From the NCBI GenBank assembly GCA_023423655.1, contig JAFAFE010000006.1:124001-188000 (forward strand): DNA of 64,000 nucleotides. Reading direction: 5' to 3'. A program made the position numbers and the translations under genes. The notes beneath the pieces are model-generated. The model was given only the letters and a program-made list of their open reading frames with translations, was not told the origin of the DNA and ran no database searches. How positions within the stretch are numbered: position 1 is the stretch's first letter; each line of letters begins with the position of its first letter. Shown piece after piece: positions 43,123 through 51,232 of the stretch. Origin of the DNA: Pseudomonadota bacterium. Its GTDB lineage: Bacteria; Pseudomonadota; Alphaproteobacteria; Sphingomonadales; Sphingomonadaceae.

Positions 43123-43836
43123 ATGAAAAAAACCGACATCATCGACTTTTACGCGCGGCTTGCCGAGCTTAATCCGGAGCCGGAAACCGAACTGGCTTAC
43201 GGCAATGACTATCAATTGCTCGTTGCGGTCGTCTTGTCCGCGCAGGCGACCGATGTGGGTGTCAACAAGGCAACGCGGCTTTTGTTCGAAGAGGTCAAAA
43301 CCCCCGACCAGATGGTCGCGCTCGGCGAACAGGGCCTCAAACAGCATATCAAGACCATCGGCCTGTTCAACGCCAAGGCCAAAAATGTCATCGCCTTGTC
43401 GGAAATATTGGTCGCTGACTATGGAGGGGAAGTGCCGCAGGATCGCGATGCGCTCGAACGCCTTCCCGGCGTCGGACGCAAGACCGCCAATGTGGTGATG
43501 AACTCGGCGTTCGGCGCGGAAACATTTGCGGTCGATACCCATATCTTCCGCGTCGGCAACCGCACCGGCCTCGCCCCTGGCAAGACCGTGCTGGCGGTCG
43601 AAAAGGCGCTCGACAAGGCGACACCCGCCCCGTTCCGCGTCCATGCGCACCATTGGCTGATCCTCCACGGCCGCTATATCTGCAAAGCGCGAACACCCGA
43701 ATGTTGGCGCTGCCCGGTCGAGGATTTGTGCCGCTACAAGCCCAAAAGCCTCTCCCCCGAAGCGCGCAAAGCGATGATGAAAACCACAAAAGCGGCAAAA
43801 AGCCGCAAAGCGCCCGCACTCGCCAAAAAAGGCTAG
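43123..43836 (+). CDS. nth: endonuclease III
   Basis: A bifunctional glycosylase/AP lyase for oxidised pyrimidines. The 237-residue protein has the HhH motif LPGVGRKTANVV (Lys120-equivalent K), the catalytic Asp in FAVDTHIFRVGNR, and the 4Fe-4S cluster ligands in CKARTPECWRCPVEDLC, with exact C-x6-C-x2-C-x5-C spacing. The C-terminal tail is basic (KTTKAAKSRKAPALAKKG). With tag and alkB nearby, this makes a small base-damage repair neighbourhood. Confidence 0.97.
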   Translation: MKKTDIIDFYARLAELNPEPETELAYGNDYQLLVAVVLSAQATDVGVNKATRLLFEEVKTPDQMVALGEQGLKQHIKTIGLFNAKAKNVIALSEILVADYGGEVPQDRDALERLPGVGRKTANVVMNSAFGAETFAVDTHIFRVGNRTGLAPGKTVLAVEKALDKATPAPFRVHAHHWLILHGRYICKARTPECWRCPVEDLCRYKPKSLSPEARKAMMKTTKAAKSRKAPALAKKG

Positions 43837-43891
43837 TCGCGCCGCCAAAGCCTTGCTACACGCGCGAACATCCACGGCCCGCATAGCCTAC

Positions 43892-43968
43892 GCACCCATA
43901 GCTCAGCTGGATAGAGCGCTGCCCTCCGAAGGCAGAGGCCAGAGGTTCGAATCCTCTTGGGTGCGCCA
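43892..43968 (+). tRNA. tRNA-Arg (anticodon CCG)
   Basis: A 77-base cloverleaf with acceptor arms GCACCCA / TGGGTGC, D loop AGCTCAGCTGGATAGAGC, anticodon stem CTGCC/GGCAG around loop CTCCGAA (anticodon CCG, reading the CGG codon), T arm AGAGG TTCGAATCCTCT and an encoded 3' CCA. The stems all pair. It is the only tRNA seen in the window and marks the border between the housekeeping block and the accessory region. Confidence 0.97.
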
Positions 43969-44113
43969 TTATTTTTCGGATAGTTTTGTACCAAGCCCCG
44001 ATGCAGTAGAAATGCTGCAATCCCTGCCCGCAAGCGATGCTGCATAGGATAAAATACCTTCTTTTACGTACGGAAAATCTGGTCCGGACAAATTATTTAC
44101 AATTACTAGCTTT

Positions 44114-44131
44114 CCGTCATCAGTCCGTCAT
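44114..44131 (+). promoter_or_regulatory. Pho-box-like direct repeat
   Basis: CCGTCAT (44114-44120) and CCGTCAT (44125-44131), with a 4-base spacer CAGT, give two 7-mers in an 11-base period. This is the arrangement of the PhoB box (CTGTCAT, four bases, CTGTCAT) with one change per half. It lies 416 bases before the TonB receptor start and 47 before a small frame, and the downstream genes include an alkaline phosphatase. PhoB control is inferred. Confidence 0.55.
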
Positions 44132-44177
44132 TTTCGATTCGTAGTGGGGCCGCAGAACAAAAAAGGGGTCTCACAAG

Positions 44178-44489
44178 ATGTCTTATTTTTACGCCACTCT
44201 GGGGTTTCCCGGAGCGATGGCGAGTGCCATAATTTATTCCCCGGCGCTATCGTCCGAGGGCGACCAATATGCTGGCCCCGGCGGCAAATTTTTCCGCCCC
44301 GGCAGCCATCAAAAATTTTATCAGGCGAATCCCGATAAGGACCGCGCGCATGACCGTGCAACGCATATGGCCGACGGGCCCGGGTATGAAGAGGTCCGGC
44401 TGACCAAGCAGGCATCCGTCACAAAAGCGCTTGCTCGAGCTGCGCACGGACGGCCTGCTACGCGCAGCTTTGACAACCACCTTCCCTGA
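44178..44489 (+). CDS. uncertain 103-residue protein between the Pho-like box and the TonB receptor
   Basis: An open frame of 103 codons whose middle (GGKFFRPGSHQKFYQANPDK, DRAHDRATHMADGPGYEEV) looks somewhat protein-like, with AGGGG upstream of the ATG at weak spacing. No family is recognised, and an overlapping frame on the other strand is just as open. It sits right behind the Pho-like box and 57 bases before the TonB receptor start, so it may be a leader or a small gene of that operon, or a chance frame. Low confidence. Confidence 0.3.
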   Translation: MSYFYATLGFPGAMASAIIYSPALSSEGDQYAGPGGKFFRPGSHQKFYQANPDKDRAHDRATHMADGPGYEEVRLTKQASVTKALARAAHGRPATRSFDNHLP

Positions 44490-44546
44490 ACGGGCGGGTC
44501 TTTCCTTTTAATTCCAAAATCTACTCTTCCCTTAAGGAGAATGACA

Positions 44547-47489
44547 ATGACCGGCCGCTTTGCTGCGATCCGCATACCCATGCTTGCGTCCTGCGCCCTT
44601 TTCGCGCTCACCATTACAAGCGAAGCCCGCGCCGAGGATGCTTCCTCGTCTTCCGCCACCGCCGCGTCCGCCGAAGATGCGGCCATTTTTGGCCAGATTG
44701 AAGGCGTGGTTACCGATGCGTCGGGGCGCTATATCAATGCCGCCGAAGTGCGGCTCGACGGCACCAATGTGACAGTGCAAACCGATACCGAAGGCCGCTT
44801 CCGTTTCCCGCGGATTACAGCAGGGCTGCATCGCCTCACCGCAACCTATATCGGTCAGCCCGACACCCATGCCGACATTGAAGTCACCGCAGGCACGACT
44901 TCCAGCATCATCATCAAGATCGGCGCGTCAGCCGAGGATAATGACGCGATTGTCGTAACCGGACGCCCGATTGCCGAATCCGATGCGGCGGCCCAACAGT
45001 TGCAACGCGCATCAACCTCGCTGATCAGCGTGGTTGCGGCGGACAGTATCGGGCGGTTTCCCGACCAGAATATCGCCGCAGCCCTGTCGCGCCTTCCCGG
45101 CATCGCGGTCCAGCGCGACCAAGGGCAGGAACGCTTTGTCAGTCTGCGCGGCGCACGCACCAGTTGGACAACCATTTCCTTTGACGGCATCAATGTGATC
45201 AGCCCGTCGGGCCGCACCACCCGTTTCGATACAATCCCCTCTTCGATTGCGAGCGCGGTTATCGTGCGCAAGGCGGTGACTGCCGATATGCCGGGCGAAA
45301 CCGTTGCGGGTAATATCGACGTACGCACGCGCGGCGCGTTCGATTATCGCGGTTTCCGGATGGCGGGCGATGCCGGGATCGGCTTTAACGACCTTGGCAA
45401 TGGTCTCCAATATAATGCCAGCGGCTATATTTCGGATCGTTTCTTCAACGATACGGTCGGCATTTTGCTGACAGCGTCGCGCTATGAACGCGACATGATT
45501 ACCGACAATTTCGAAGGAAGCTGGACGCTGCGCAACGGGCAGGTCTGGAACAGCGGAAGCCAGAATAAACTTTATCGCCTGACCCGCAGCAATACCGCTT
45601 TGGGCGGCCGTATTGATTGGCGCCCCGGCAATGGTCACGAGTTTTTCCTGAATTCGGTCCACACCGAATTTCGCGATGACGAACTGCGCAGCGCCTATGT
45701 GTTTGACCTTGACGAAAAGACCAACGGGCCGGGCTGGACTAACACCGCAATGGGCAATAGCCCGTCCAAAGGCATAATTTACGGCGTCGAAATCGATTCC
45801 ACGCTGAACAGCAATTCGTCCCGCCAGCGCATCTTCACCAACACGCTGGGCGGCAATCATGAATTTGATAGTTGGGACATTAAGTGGCGCTTGAACTATA
45901 CCCGCGCCCGTTCGGATTCCCGTCCGGCCTTCCAGTCGACGTGGAAAAGCCCGGCCAGCCAGTTGCTGCGCCCGACCATCACTTATGATTTCACCGACCG
46001 CGAAATCAACGCACTCAACCTCTACCACACCATCCGCAACGCCGATGGCAGCTATGCGCGCGGCGCGGAACGTCCGTTCATTTCCACCACCGAACTTGAT
46101 TATGTCACGATGACGCGCAACCGCCAGCGCGACGAAACCAATGCCTATACCGGCAAAATCGACATTACCCATGAAACCGACCTTTTGGGTCAGGAAACCA
46201 AGCTGCAATTCGGCGTCCAGTACGACCAGCGCACCAAGGATTCCAACCGCGTGGTGCTTGAAGCGCGGGCCGCGGACCTTGTCGCAAAAGGCATTGCCTT
46301 GCCGCGCATGGAAGATTTCGCGATCAACAGCCCGTTCAAGGGCCGCATCCCGCTACGCTATGCGTTCCGCTATTTTTCGAACGAAGGGGGCCGCGATCTG
46401 TTCGACAGTCTGGTCGAGCGCAAAGCCACGCGCGTCCAACCCAATACGAGCGAAACCAACTATTATGAGGTTCAGGAGCGGGTTATCGCCGGCTATCTGA
46501 TGGGCACCAGCTATTTTGACTGGGGCAATGTGGTGCTGGGCACGCGCGTTGAAAATGTGCGCAACCAGAGCGCCGCCAATATCCAGACCATAGTCAATAA
46601 GGCCAATCTGTTCACGCCTACCGAAATTTCGTCGGAGCAGACGATGGTCTTCCCCAGCGCGCATTTCAACTGGGATGTTGCCAAGGATATGAAGCTGCGC
46701 CTGTCCTTGAACACCGGGGCCGCGCGTCCGGATTATCCGAGCCTGCGCCCCAATCTGTCGTTCAATGATATCGAACAGACCGTATCGGGCGGCAACCCGC
46801 TGGCCAAACCGGAAAAAGCACGCGGCATCGACGTTTATTATGAATGGTATATGCCCTCGCGCGGCTTCTTCTCCCTTGGTGCCTTTTACAAGGATATCAG
46901 GGACGTGCTGTTCGATATCGAATATGACCAGTTCGGGCTGACGACTTTCGACACGCCGGAGCTGAAACGCTCAGGGTATCGCTATTCCACCATCGGCAAT
47001 GGCGGCAAGGGCACGCTCAAGGGCATCGAAATTGCGTTCTCGCAACCCTTCGAAGGATTGGCACGCAGCCTCGATTTGCCCGACTGGATGGGCGGCTTTG
47101 GCGTGCAAGCCAATCTGACGCTTAATGATTCCAAGGCAACTACTCCCGACGGTCACACCGTCGAATTACCCGGCGCGTCCAAGCTCGTTTATAATCTATC
47201 GGGCTATTATGAACGCTCCGGCTTTTCGGCTCGGGTAAGCTGGCAAGAACGGTCCAAATGGATTGACTCGCTCGGCTCCAATCCGGTTGTCGGCAATAAT
47301 TATTGGGATCGCGTCGGACGTCTTGATGTGTCGGCCCGCTATGCGTTTAACGACAATCTGGAACTTTATTTCGACGCCAATAATCTATTGGACGAACCCG
47401 GCATCCGTTATGTCGGAGACCGCGCGCGTGTAACGGAATTCGAAAAATTCGGCGCGCGCTACATGTGGGGCGTCCGCTTCAATATCTGA
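44547..47489 (+). CDS. TonB-dependent receptor, outer membrane (CarboxypepD-plug type)
   Basis: A 980-residue outer-membrane transporter with a signal peptide (RIPMLASCALFALTITSEARA) and an N-terminal carboxypeptidase-regulatory-like domain (IEGVVTDASGRYINAAEVRL, TDTEGRFRFPRITAGLHRL). The plug contains FPDQNIAAALSRLPGIAVQR and FVSLRGARTSWTTISFDGIN, and the long beta-barrel ends in FEKFGARYMWGVRFNI. This is the FecA/IroN-like sphingomonad class that takes up large or charged substrates. The second ATG (44547) fits the AAGGAGA site better than 44541. An alkaline phosphatase gene follows directly, so phosphorylated compounds are the likely cargo (inferred). Confidence 0.9.
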   Translation: MTGRFAAIRIPMLASCALFALTITSEARAEDASSSSATAASAEDAAIFGQIEGVVTDASGRYINAAEVRLDGTNVTVQTDTEGRFRFPRITAGLHRLTATYIGQPDTHADIEVTAGTTSSIIIKIGASAEDNDAIVVTGRPIAESDAAAQQLQRASTSLISVVAADSIGRFPDQNIAAALSRLPGIAVQRDQGQERFVSLRGARTSWTTISFDGINVISPSGRTTRFDTIPSSIASAVIVRKAVTADMPGETVAGNIDVRTRGAFDYRGFRMAGDAGIGFNDLGNGLQYNASGYISDRFFNDTVGILLTASRYERDMITDNFEGSWTLRNGQVWNSGSQNKLYRLTRSNTALGGRIDWRPGNGHEFFLNSVHTEFRDDELRSAYVFDLDEKTNGPGWTNTAMGNSPSKGIIYGVEIDSTLNSNSSRQRIFTNTLGGNHEFDSWDIKWRLNYTRARSDSRPAFQSTWKSPASQLLRPTITYDFTDREINALNLYHTIRNADGSYARGAERPFISTTELDYVTMTRNRQRDETNAYTGKIDITHETDLLGQETKLQFGVQYDQRTKDSNRVVLEARAADLVAKGIALPRMEDFAINSPFKGRIPLRYAFRYFSNEGGRDLFDSLVERKATRVQPNTSETNYYEVQERVIAGYLMGTSYFDWGNVVLGTRVENVRNQSAANIQTIVNKANLFTPTEISSEQTMVFPSAHFNWDVAKDMKLRLSLNTGAARPDYPSLRPNLSFNDIEQTVSGGNPLAKPEKARGIDVYYEWYMPSRGFFSLGAFYKDIRDVLFDIEYDQFGLTTFDTPELKRSGYRYSTIGNGGKGTLKGIEIAFSQPFEGLARSLDLPDWMGGFGVQANLTLNDSKATTPDGHTVELPGASKLVYNLSGYYERSGFSARVSWQERSKWIDSLGSNPVVGNNYWDRVGRLDVSARYAFNDNLELYFDANNLLDEPGIRYVGDRARVTEFEKFGARYMWGVRFNI

Positions 47490-47566
47490 CCCTTTCCCGT
47501 CACGACACACCCGGCTGCTCGCCTGTGCAGCCGGGCCAAACCCTCTTTCCCTATGGAGTTTATACT

Positions 47567-48784
47567 GTGAAAAAACTGCTTTCCGCTTTGGCCTGCACTA
47601 TGGCCTGCCCCGTGGCCTGCACCGTGATGCTCGCCGCCCCTGTCCTGCCGCTTGGCCCCGTCGCCGCGCAGCCTCAGGCAACCAGCCCTGTCCAGACACA
47701 AGATGATAAGGAACAGAGCCGCCCCGCCAAAAATGTCATCCTGTTTCTGGCCGATGCCGGCGGCGTTTCGACCATCCATGCAGCGAGTGTGCTGGGCTAT
47801 GGCGAGCCGCTCAAATTGCGCATCCAGCAATGGCCCTATCTGGGGCTAAGCGAAACCTCGCCGGTCGACAAATATGTGTCGGATTCGGCGAATGGTATGT
47901 CGTCGATTATGACCGGCATCAAGACGCATAATGGCGTCATCAGCCAGGGACCGGACGGCGAGCGCGGCAAGAAAGACGGGGTCGCAACCAAAACCTTGCT
48001 CGAATATGCAGAAGAACAGGGCCTCAAAACGGCGGTTATTTCAACCCAGTCGATCGCCGATGCGACGCCTGCCGCCGCTTATTCCCACTCCAATGATCGC
48101 GGCAAATGGGGTGAAATTTTCCCACAAGCCTTTACCCCCCGGTTCGGCGATGGCGTCGACATTTTATTCGGGGCTGGCCGCGAGAAAATCGGCGCGCAAC
48201 TGACCGCCGCCGGAACCGGCTATGCGCAGCTTAGCAAACAATATCGCCGCCCCATCTATGCCACGCTGGCCGAAGTCCCGGCATCGAACCAACGCCCGGT
48301 CGTGGTCGCCGACACGATGGATGTGGCCGCCGCAACCCACCGCGCGCTCGATATATTGGAAAAATCCCCGACCGGCTATTTCCTCGTCGTGGAATGGGAC
48401 GCGCATACCGATGATGCGCGCAAAGGCCTCCAGAATGTCGTCGATTTTGACAAGCTGATCGCGCAAGTCGAAAAGCGCGTGAATTTGGACGAGACATTGC
48501 TGGTCTTTACCGCAGACCATTCATTCGGGCTCCAAATCGACAAGGGCGCAAGAGGCGACGACCTGCTCAAAGGCTATCCCGAATGGAAAGCCCGCAACAG
48601 CAAGGATGATATTGTCCGGCTGGACCATATCCTCGTCAACCGCACCCACACCGCCGAAGAAGTCCCCGCCCTAGCCACCGGCGCCCGCGCCCACACCGTG
48701 CGCGGCTATTTCCCCAACACCCATTTGTTCAACGTCATCCTCAACGCCTGGGGCTGGAACAAAGAAACCATCAAGGGGGAATAG
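47567..48784 (+). CDS. secreted alkaline phosphatase-family hydrolase
   Basis: A 405-residue alkaline phosphatase superfamily enzyme with a signal peptide (KKLLSALACTMACPVACTVM then LAAPVLPLG). Its first metal-binding segment is NVILFLADAGG, the nucleophile Ser is in SDSANGMSSIMTG, further ligands are in VVEWDAHTDDA, LVFTADHSFG and GARAHTVRGYFP. It lacks the usual DSAAT nucleophile wording (DSANG here), so it may differ in substrate. The GTG start has GGAG 8 bases upstream, 77 bases after the TonB receptor stop. It probably releases phosphate in the periplasm from esters near the receptor. Confidence 0.88.
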   Translation: MKKLLSALACTMACPVACTVMLAAPVLPLGPVAAQPQATSPVQTQDDKEQSRPAKNVILFLADAGGVSTIHAASVLGYGEPLKLRIQQWPYLGLSETSPVDKYVSDSANGMSSIMTGIKTHNGVISQGPDGERGKKDGVATKTLLEYAEEQGLKTAVISTQSIADATPAAAYSHSNDRGKWGEIFPQAFTPRFGDGVDILFGAGREKIGAQLTAAGTGYAQLSKQYRRPIYATLAEVPASNQRPVVVADTMDVAAATHRALDILEKSPTGYFLVVEWDAHTDDARKGLQNVVDFDKLIAQVEKRVNLDETLLVFTADHSFGLQIDKGARGDDLLKGYPEWKARNSKDDIVRLDHILVNRTHTAEEVPALATGARAHTVRGYFPNTHLFNVILNAWGWNKETIKGE

Positions 48785-48836
48785 GGCTGATAGAGAGCGA
48801 CCCTCCTTTCTTACGATCAAGGGCTGCACACGCAAA

Positions 48837-48870
48837 CATCCGGCCAAGGGGTTCTTCCCTTGGCCGGATG
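48837..48870. terminator. shared terminator for the convergent phosphatase and TonB receptor genes
   Basis: CATCCGGCCAAGGG / CCCTTGGCCGGATG perfect 14-bp stem with a GTTCTT loop lies between two convergent genes. A TTT tract follows on the minus strand and only a short one on the plus strand, so it is a strong hairpin acting mainly as a mutual terminator. Confidence 0.8.
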
Positions 48871-48889
48871 CCTGCGAGTTTCGTTCGCT

Positions 48890-51175
48890 TTAGAAGCGGA
48901 ACGAGGTACGGATGCCTAATTCGCGGCCGCGCAGGTAAGTTACCGAGATGCGCGGCGGGTAGATGACCGCCATATTGTTCACATAATTGTTCAGATACAC
49001 GTCGCGGAAGGCGAAGGCCGGGCGGCGGGTGTCGAACAGGTTTTCGACGAAAAATTCAAAGCGCAGCTTGTCATTTTCCGCGCCTGTACGCAGGTTTACG
49101 ACTGTCCGGCTGGGGATGACGGTGAGGTCGGTTGCATCCATATATTGCTTGCCGCGATAGGAGGCATCGGCATGGATGAAGCCTGCAAAATCATCGACAA
49201 TCGGGATGCGGTAATCGACCGAACCGTTCAACTGCCATTTGGGGGCTGCTTGCAAACGGTTGCCGCTGACATCGCCATCGGGCGCGAAATCCGGGAATTT
49301 GGCAAAGCCCGAATTGAGCGCATGGGTATATTTGGCGTCGATATAGGAGACCCCGAGGCGTGCCGACAATTCGCGGGTCGGACGCACGCTTAACTGCGCT
49401 TCAAAGCCCTTGGATTTGGCATCGCCCAGATTGCGCGTGACCGCGACCGGCGGGGCCTGTGTCTGGTCCAGCACCGGGATCTGGATTTGCGTCCAGTCGA
49501 TATAGAAGGCGTTAAGGTCGAGCATCACCCGGCCGTTCAGCCAGCTTTTCTTCGCGCCGATTTCATAGGTCCAGTTAAATTCCGGATCATATTGTTCCTT
49601 GGGCGCATTAAGGTCGAACCCGCCCGCCTTGGAACCGCGCGCTGCCGACGCATAGACCAGCAAATCATTGTCCGGCTTATATTGGAGGCTGACGCGCGGG
49701 GTCCAGGTTTTGAAGGTCAACCGCTTGTCGATACCGGTTCCGGCCTGAAGCGTGCGTTGCCGTTCATTGCTGTAGCGCAATTCGCTGCGCAAGGTGAGCG
49801 CGGGGGTAATATCCCCTTCGAGATAGCCGAAGAAGGAGGTGTTTTCGGTATGTCGACGCACTACCTTGTCGAACAAGGGGCCGTCGAAAAAGCTGTTCCA
49901 CGGTCCCGGCACCGGGAAGGTCATGAGGAAATCGGACGGCAAAGGCGATGTAATCACCCCGTCGAAATTCGGGCGGTTTTGGCGGCCCGAAAAGAAATAG
50001 GCGCCGATGCTGCCGCGCACCGGGGCTTGTTGCGGCGAAGACAGGCGGATTTCCTGACTATATTCGCGGAATTTGATATTGCCTTCATCGCGCAGGATAT
50101 AAGTGTCGAACGTCTTGATCGCACCGGTGGGGGTGCGATAGCGGAACGTCGCCAGTTCCCCGCGCGACGCATCGGTGAGCGCGGTCAAATCGACATCATT
50201 ATAGCCGGTGAGCCAGCCCAACTGCCAATCGCCAATGTCGAACCGCGCATCAAGAAAGGCGCGCAACGTCTTGCGGGTCTGGCCATAAGCATCGGGATGC
50301 GAGCCAAGCTCGTCCTTGGCGAGCGTCGGCAAGGTGCCGCAATAGGTCTGGTAAACACCGCCCGAAAGCTGGCAATTGGGTGCGAGCTGCGATGCGGCGG
50401 GCGGGCTGATCAAATCCTTGGAATAATAGACGCCGCCGACAATTTCCATGCCGGGCGCGGGCGTCAGCCGCACGGTCCCTTGGAACGTGTCATAATCATA
50501 GCCGCCGATGCGCGGGCCGCCGAGCGTATTTTTGTGGCTGCCGCCATATTCGCTATGCGATGCGGTGAGTTTGACCGCCAGCACGTCCTTGACGAGCGGC
50601 ACCGACACCGACCCGACCAGCGCGAAACGGCCGTGGGTGCCGTAAGTGAGTTCTGCGCGACCCGACAGGTCATTGGTGGGGCGCTTGGACACGATATTGA
50701 TCGCGCCGGCAAAAGCGTTGCGGCCATAAAGCGCGCTTTGCGGGCCTTTGACGACTTCGATCCGCTCAATATCGGCCTGGGCGAAATTCAACGCCTCGCG
50801 TGCGCCGGTATAAACGCCATCGACGAAAATGGCGACGTTGGGGTCGGAGCCGAACAGGTCGGTTTGCGCGACGCCGCGGATAATCGGCGTCGGCATGAAC
50901 TCGCCAACCACGGAGGTGAAGTTCAGCCCCGGCGTCTGGCGCGCGACATCGTTGAGGTCAAGGATGCCCTCTTTTTCGATGCGGCTTGCGTCGAATGCGG
51001 TAATCGCCAGCGGCACGTCGGACAATTTTTCCGCTTGCTTGCGCGCGGTCACAACGATTTCGGTCGGCTCATATTCTGCACTATTGTCGGTTGTTTCGCT
51101 CGCCTGTGCGAAAGCTGCCCCCGGCAAAGCGATGCACGCCGCCGCCGTCAATTTGAGCAAGGTCGAATATTTCAT
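48890..51175 (-). CDS. TonB-dependent receptor, outer membrane (second)
   Basis: A 761-residue receptor with a signal peptide (STLLKLTAAACIALPGAAFA), a TonB box region (PTEIVVTARK), the plug (EKEGILDLNDVARQTPGLNF, IFVDGVYTGAREAL, IERIEVVKGPQSALYGRNAF then AGAINIVSKRP) and a barrel ending in GIRTSFRF. It is of the catechol/aromatic-compound-linked sphingomonad type and is unlike the receptor at 44547. It is the last gene of the esterase / DUF1838 / amine oxidase operon, so the operon likely imports or exposes its substrate through this receptor (inferred). Confidence 0.92.
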   Translation of the reverse strand: MKYSTLLKLTAAACIALPGAAFAQASETTDNSAEYEPTEIVVTARKQAEKLSDVPLAITAFDASRIEKEGILDLNDVARQTPGLNFTSVVGEFMPTPIIRGVAQTDLFGSDPNVAIFVDGVYTGAREALNFAQADIERIEVVKGPQSALYGRNAFAGAINIVSKRPTNDLSGRAELTYGTHGRFALVGSVSVPLVKDVLAVKLTASHSEYGGSHKNTLGGPRIGGYDYDTFQGTVRLTPAPGMEIVGGVYYSKDLISPPAASQLAPNCQLSGGVYQTYCGTLPTLAKDELGSHPDAYGQTRKTLRAFLDARFDIGDWQLGWLTGYNDVDLTALTDASRGELATFRYRTPTGAIKTFDTYILRDEGNIKFREYSQEIRLSSPQQAPVRGSIGAYFFSGRQNRPNFDGVITSPLPSDFLMTFPVPGPWNSFFDGPLFDKVVRRHTENTSFFGYLEGDITPALTLRSELRYSNERQRTLQAGTGIDKRLTFKTWTPRVSLQYKPDNDLLVYASAARGSKAGGFDLNAPKEQYDPEFNWTYEIGAKKSWLNGRVMLDLNAFYIDWTQIQIPVLDQTQAPPVAVTRNLGDAKSKGFEAQLSVRPTRELSARLGVSYIDAKYTHALNSGFAKFPDFAPDGDVSGNRLQAAPKWQLNGSVDYRIPIVDDFAGFIHADASYRGKQYMDATDLTVIPSRTVVNLRTGAENDKLRFEFFVENLFDTRRPAFAFRDVYLNNYVNNMAVIYPPRISVTYLRGRELGIRTSFRF

Positions 51176-51232
51176 TAGATCGTCTCCCCGTTATCTATCT
51201 ATTTGTTAAACCGTTTATTTTTATGGTTTTGG

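Noticed and set aside
43892..43968. tRNA-Arg as an integration site for a genomic island to its right.
   Set aside because: No integrase and no second copy of the tRNA 3' end were found in the window, so this is not supported.
49487..51178. A 563-codon open frame on the plus strand across the second TonB receptor gene.
   Set aside because: It is antisense to a gene with clear receptor features, and it has the Arg/Ala-rich pattern typical of shadow frames in GC-rich DNA.
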